DNA from: Norana najaformis
Lineage: Eukaryota > Annelida > Clitellata > Crassiclitellata > Hormogastridae
Direction: 5' to 3'
Length of the DNA: 64,000 nucleotides
Assembly (NCBI GenBank): GCA_964023275.1
Contig: OZ029913.1
Coordinates: 54,657,976-54,721,975, forward strand
The notes under the pieces were generated by a model. It was not told the origin of the DNA and searched no databases. It worked only from the letters and a program-made list of their open reading frames with translations. Shown here piece after piece: positions 63,901 to 64,000 of this stretch; the first letter of the stretch is position 1; every line of letters begins with the position of its first letter. Position numbers and translations under genes: made by a program.

Positions 63901-64000
63901 TTGGCGACGAAATTCGCTTCAATTACTCTAGTTTTAACGAATTTCGTATGAAACTAAAACTACTCACCTTCTAAATAATTTGAAGTTTCGTTCACTAGAA

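Overview
The window is nuclear DNA of an animal, most likely a marine invertebrate. Coding sequence is split into short exons with GT/AG boundaries, introns reach about 13 kb, and most of the rest is LINE, SINE and simple-repeat DNA. I cannot name the phylum from the sequence alone. Long bacterial-style ORFs are absent; nearly all open frames over 60 codons are chance or lie inside transposons.

Three host genes can be rebuilt exon by exon, each with consistent splice phase. (1) PSMD4/Rpn10, the 26S proteasome ubiquitin receptor, minus strand, 281-3652: five 5' exons (146 codons of the VWA domain); the gene runs off the left edge. (2) PCMT1, protein-L-isoaspartate O-methyltransferase, plus strand, 9655-15744: five exons, complete 228-residue protein, with a possible alternative last exon at 16737. 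(3) An estrogen-related receptor (ERR, NR3B nuclear receptor), minus strand, 24281-59182: six coding exons over 35 kb giving about 426 residues with both zinc fingers, hinge, ligand-binding domain and AF-2 helix. A plausible promoter for it lies at 63.7-63.9 kb.

Layout: 1-3.7 kb PSMD4; 3.7-6.3 kb upstream region with a CCAAT/CRE site and a cluster of the octamer TAGGCCTA; 6.3-7.95 kb a 5'-truncated L2-type LINE; 8-9.6 kb non-coding; 9.65-17.2 kb PCMT1 and 3' region; 17.3-24.2 kb intergenic with repeats; 24.3-59.2 kb ERR, whose introns hold LINE, SINE and Ty3/Gypsy debris (Gypsy remnant 44.7-47.8 kb); 59.2-64 kb ERR 5' region with LINE fragments and a promoter-like end.

Repeat families worked out here by comparing copies: L2-alpha (LINE, 3' tail of ATTACG units, at least 9 copies, two of them very similar); L2-beta (LINE, 3' tail of AGATT units, about 11 copies mostly reduced to the last 80-150 bp); SINE-C (about 200 bp, ending GGTCGCTATAGAAAACAAG-like, 9 loci); SINE-E (tRNA-like head, about 300 bp, at least 4 loci); a CORE-like repeat D with the motif TTATATAGCGCC..ACCTCACAAA; plus several minisatellites, one of which grew out of a SINE-E copy. 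The three host genes are unrelated in function (proteasome, protein repair, transcription) and I see no operon-like link. No previously undescribed system is evident; the most notable points are the divergent ERR, the PCMT1 alternative tail and the local repeat dynamics.
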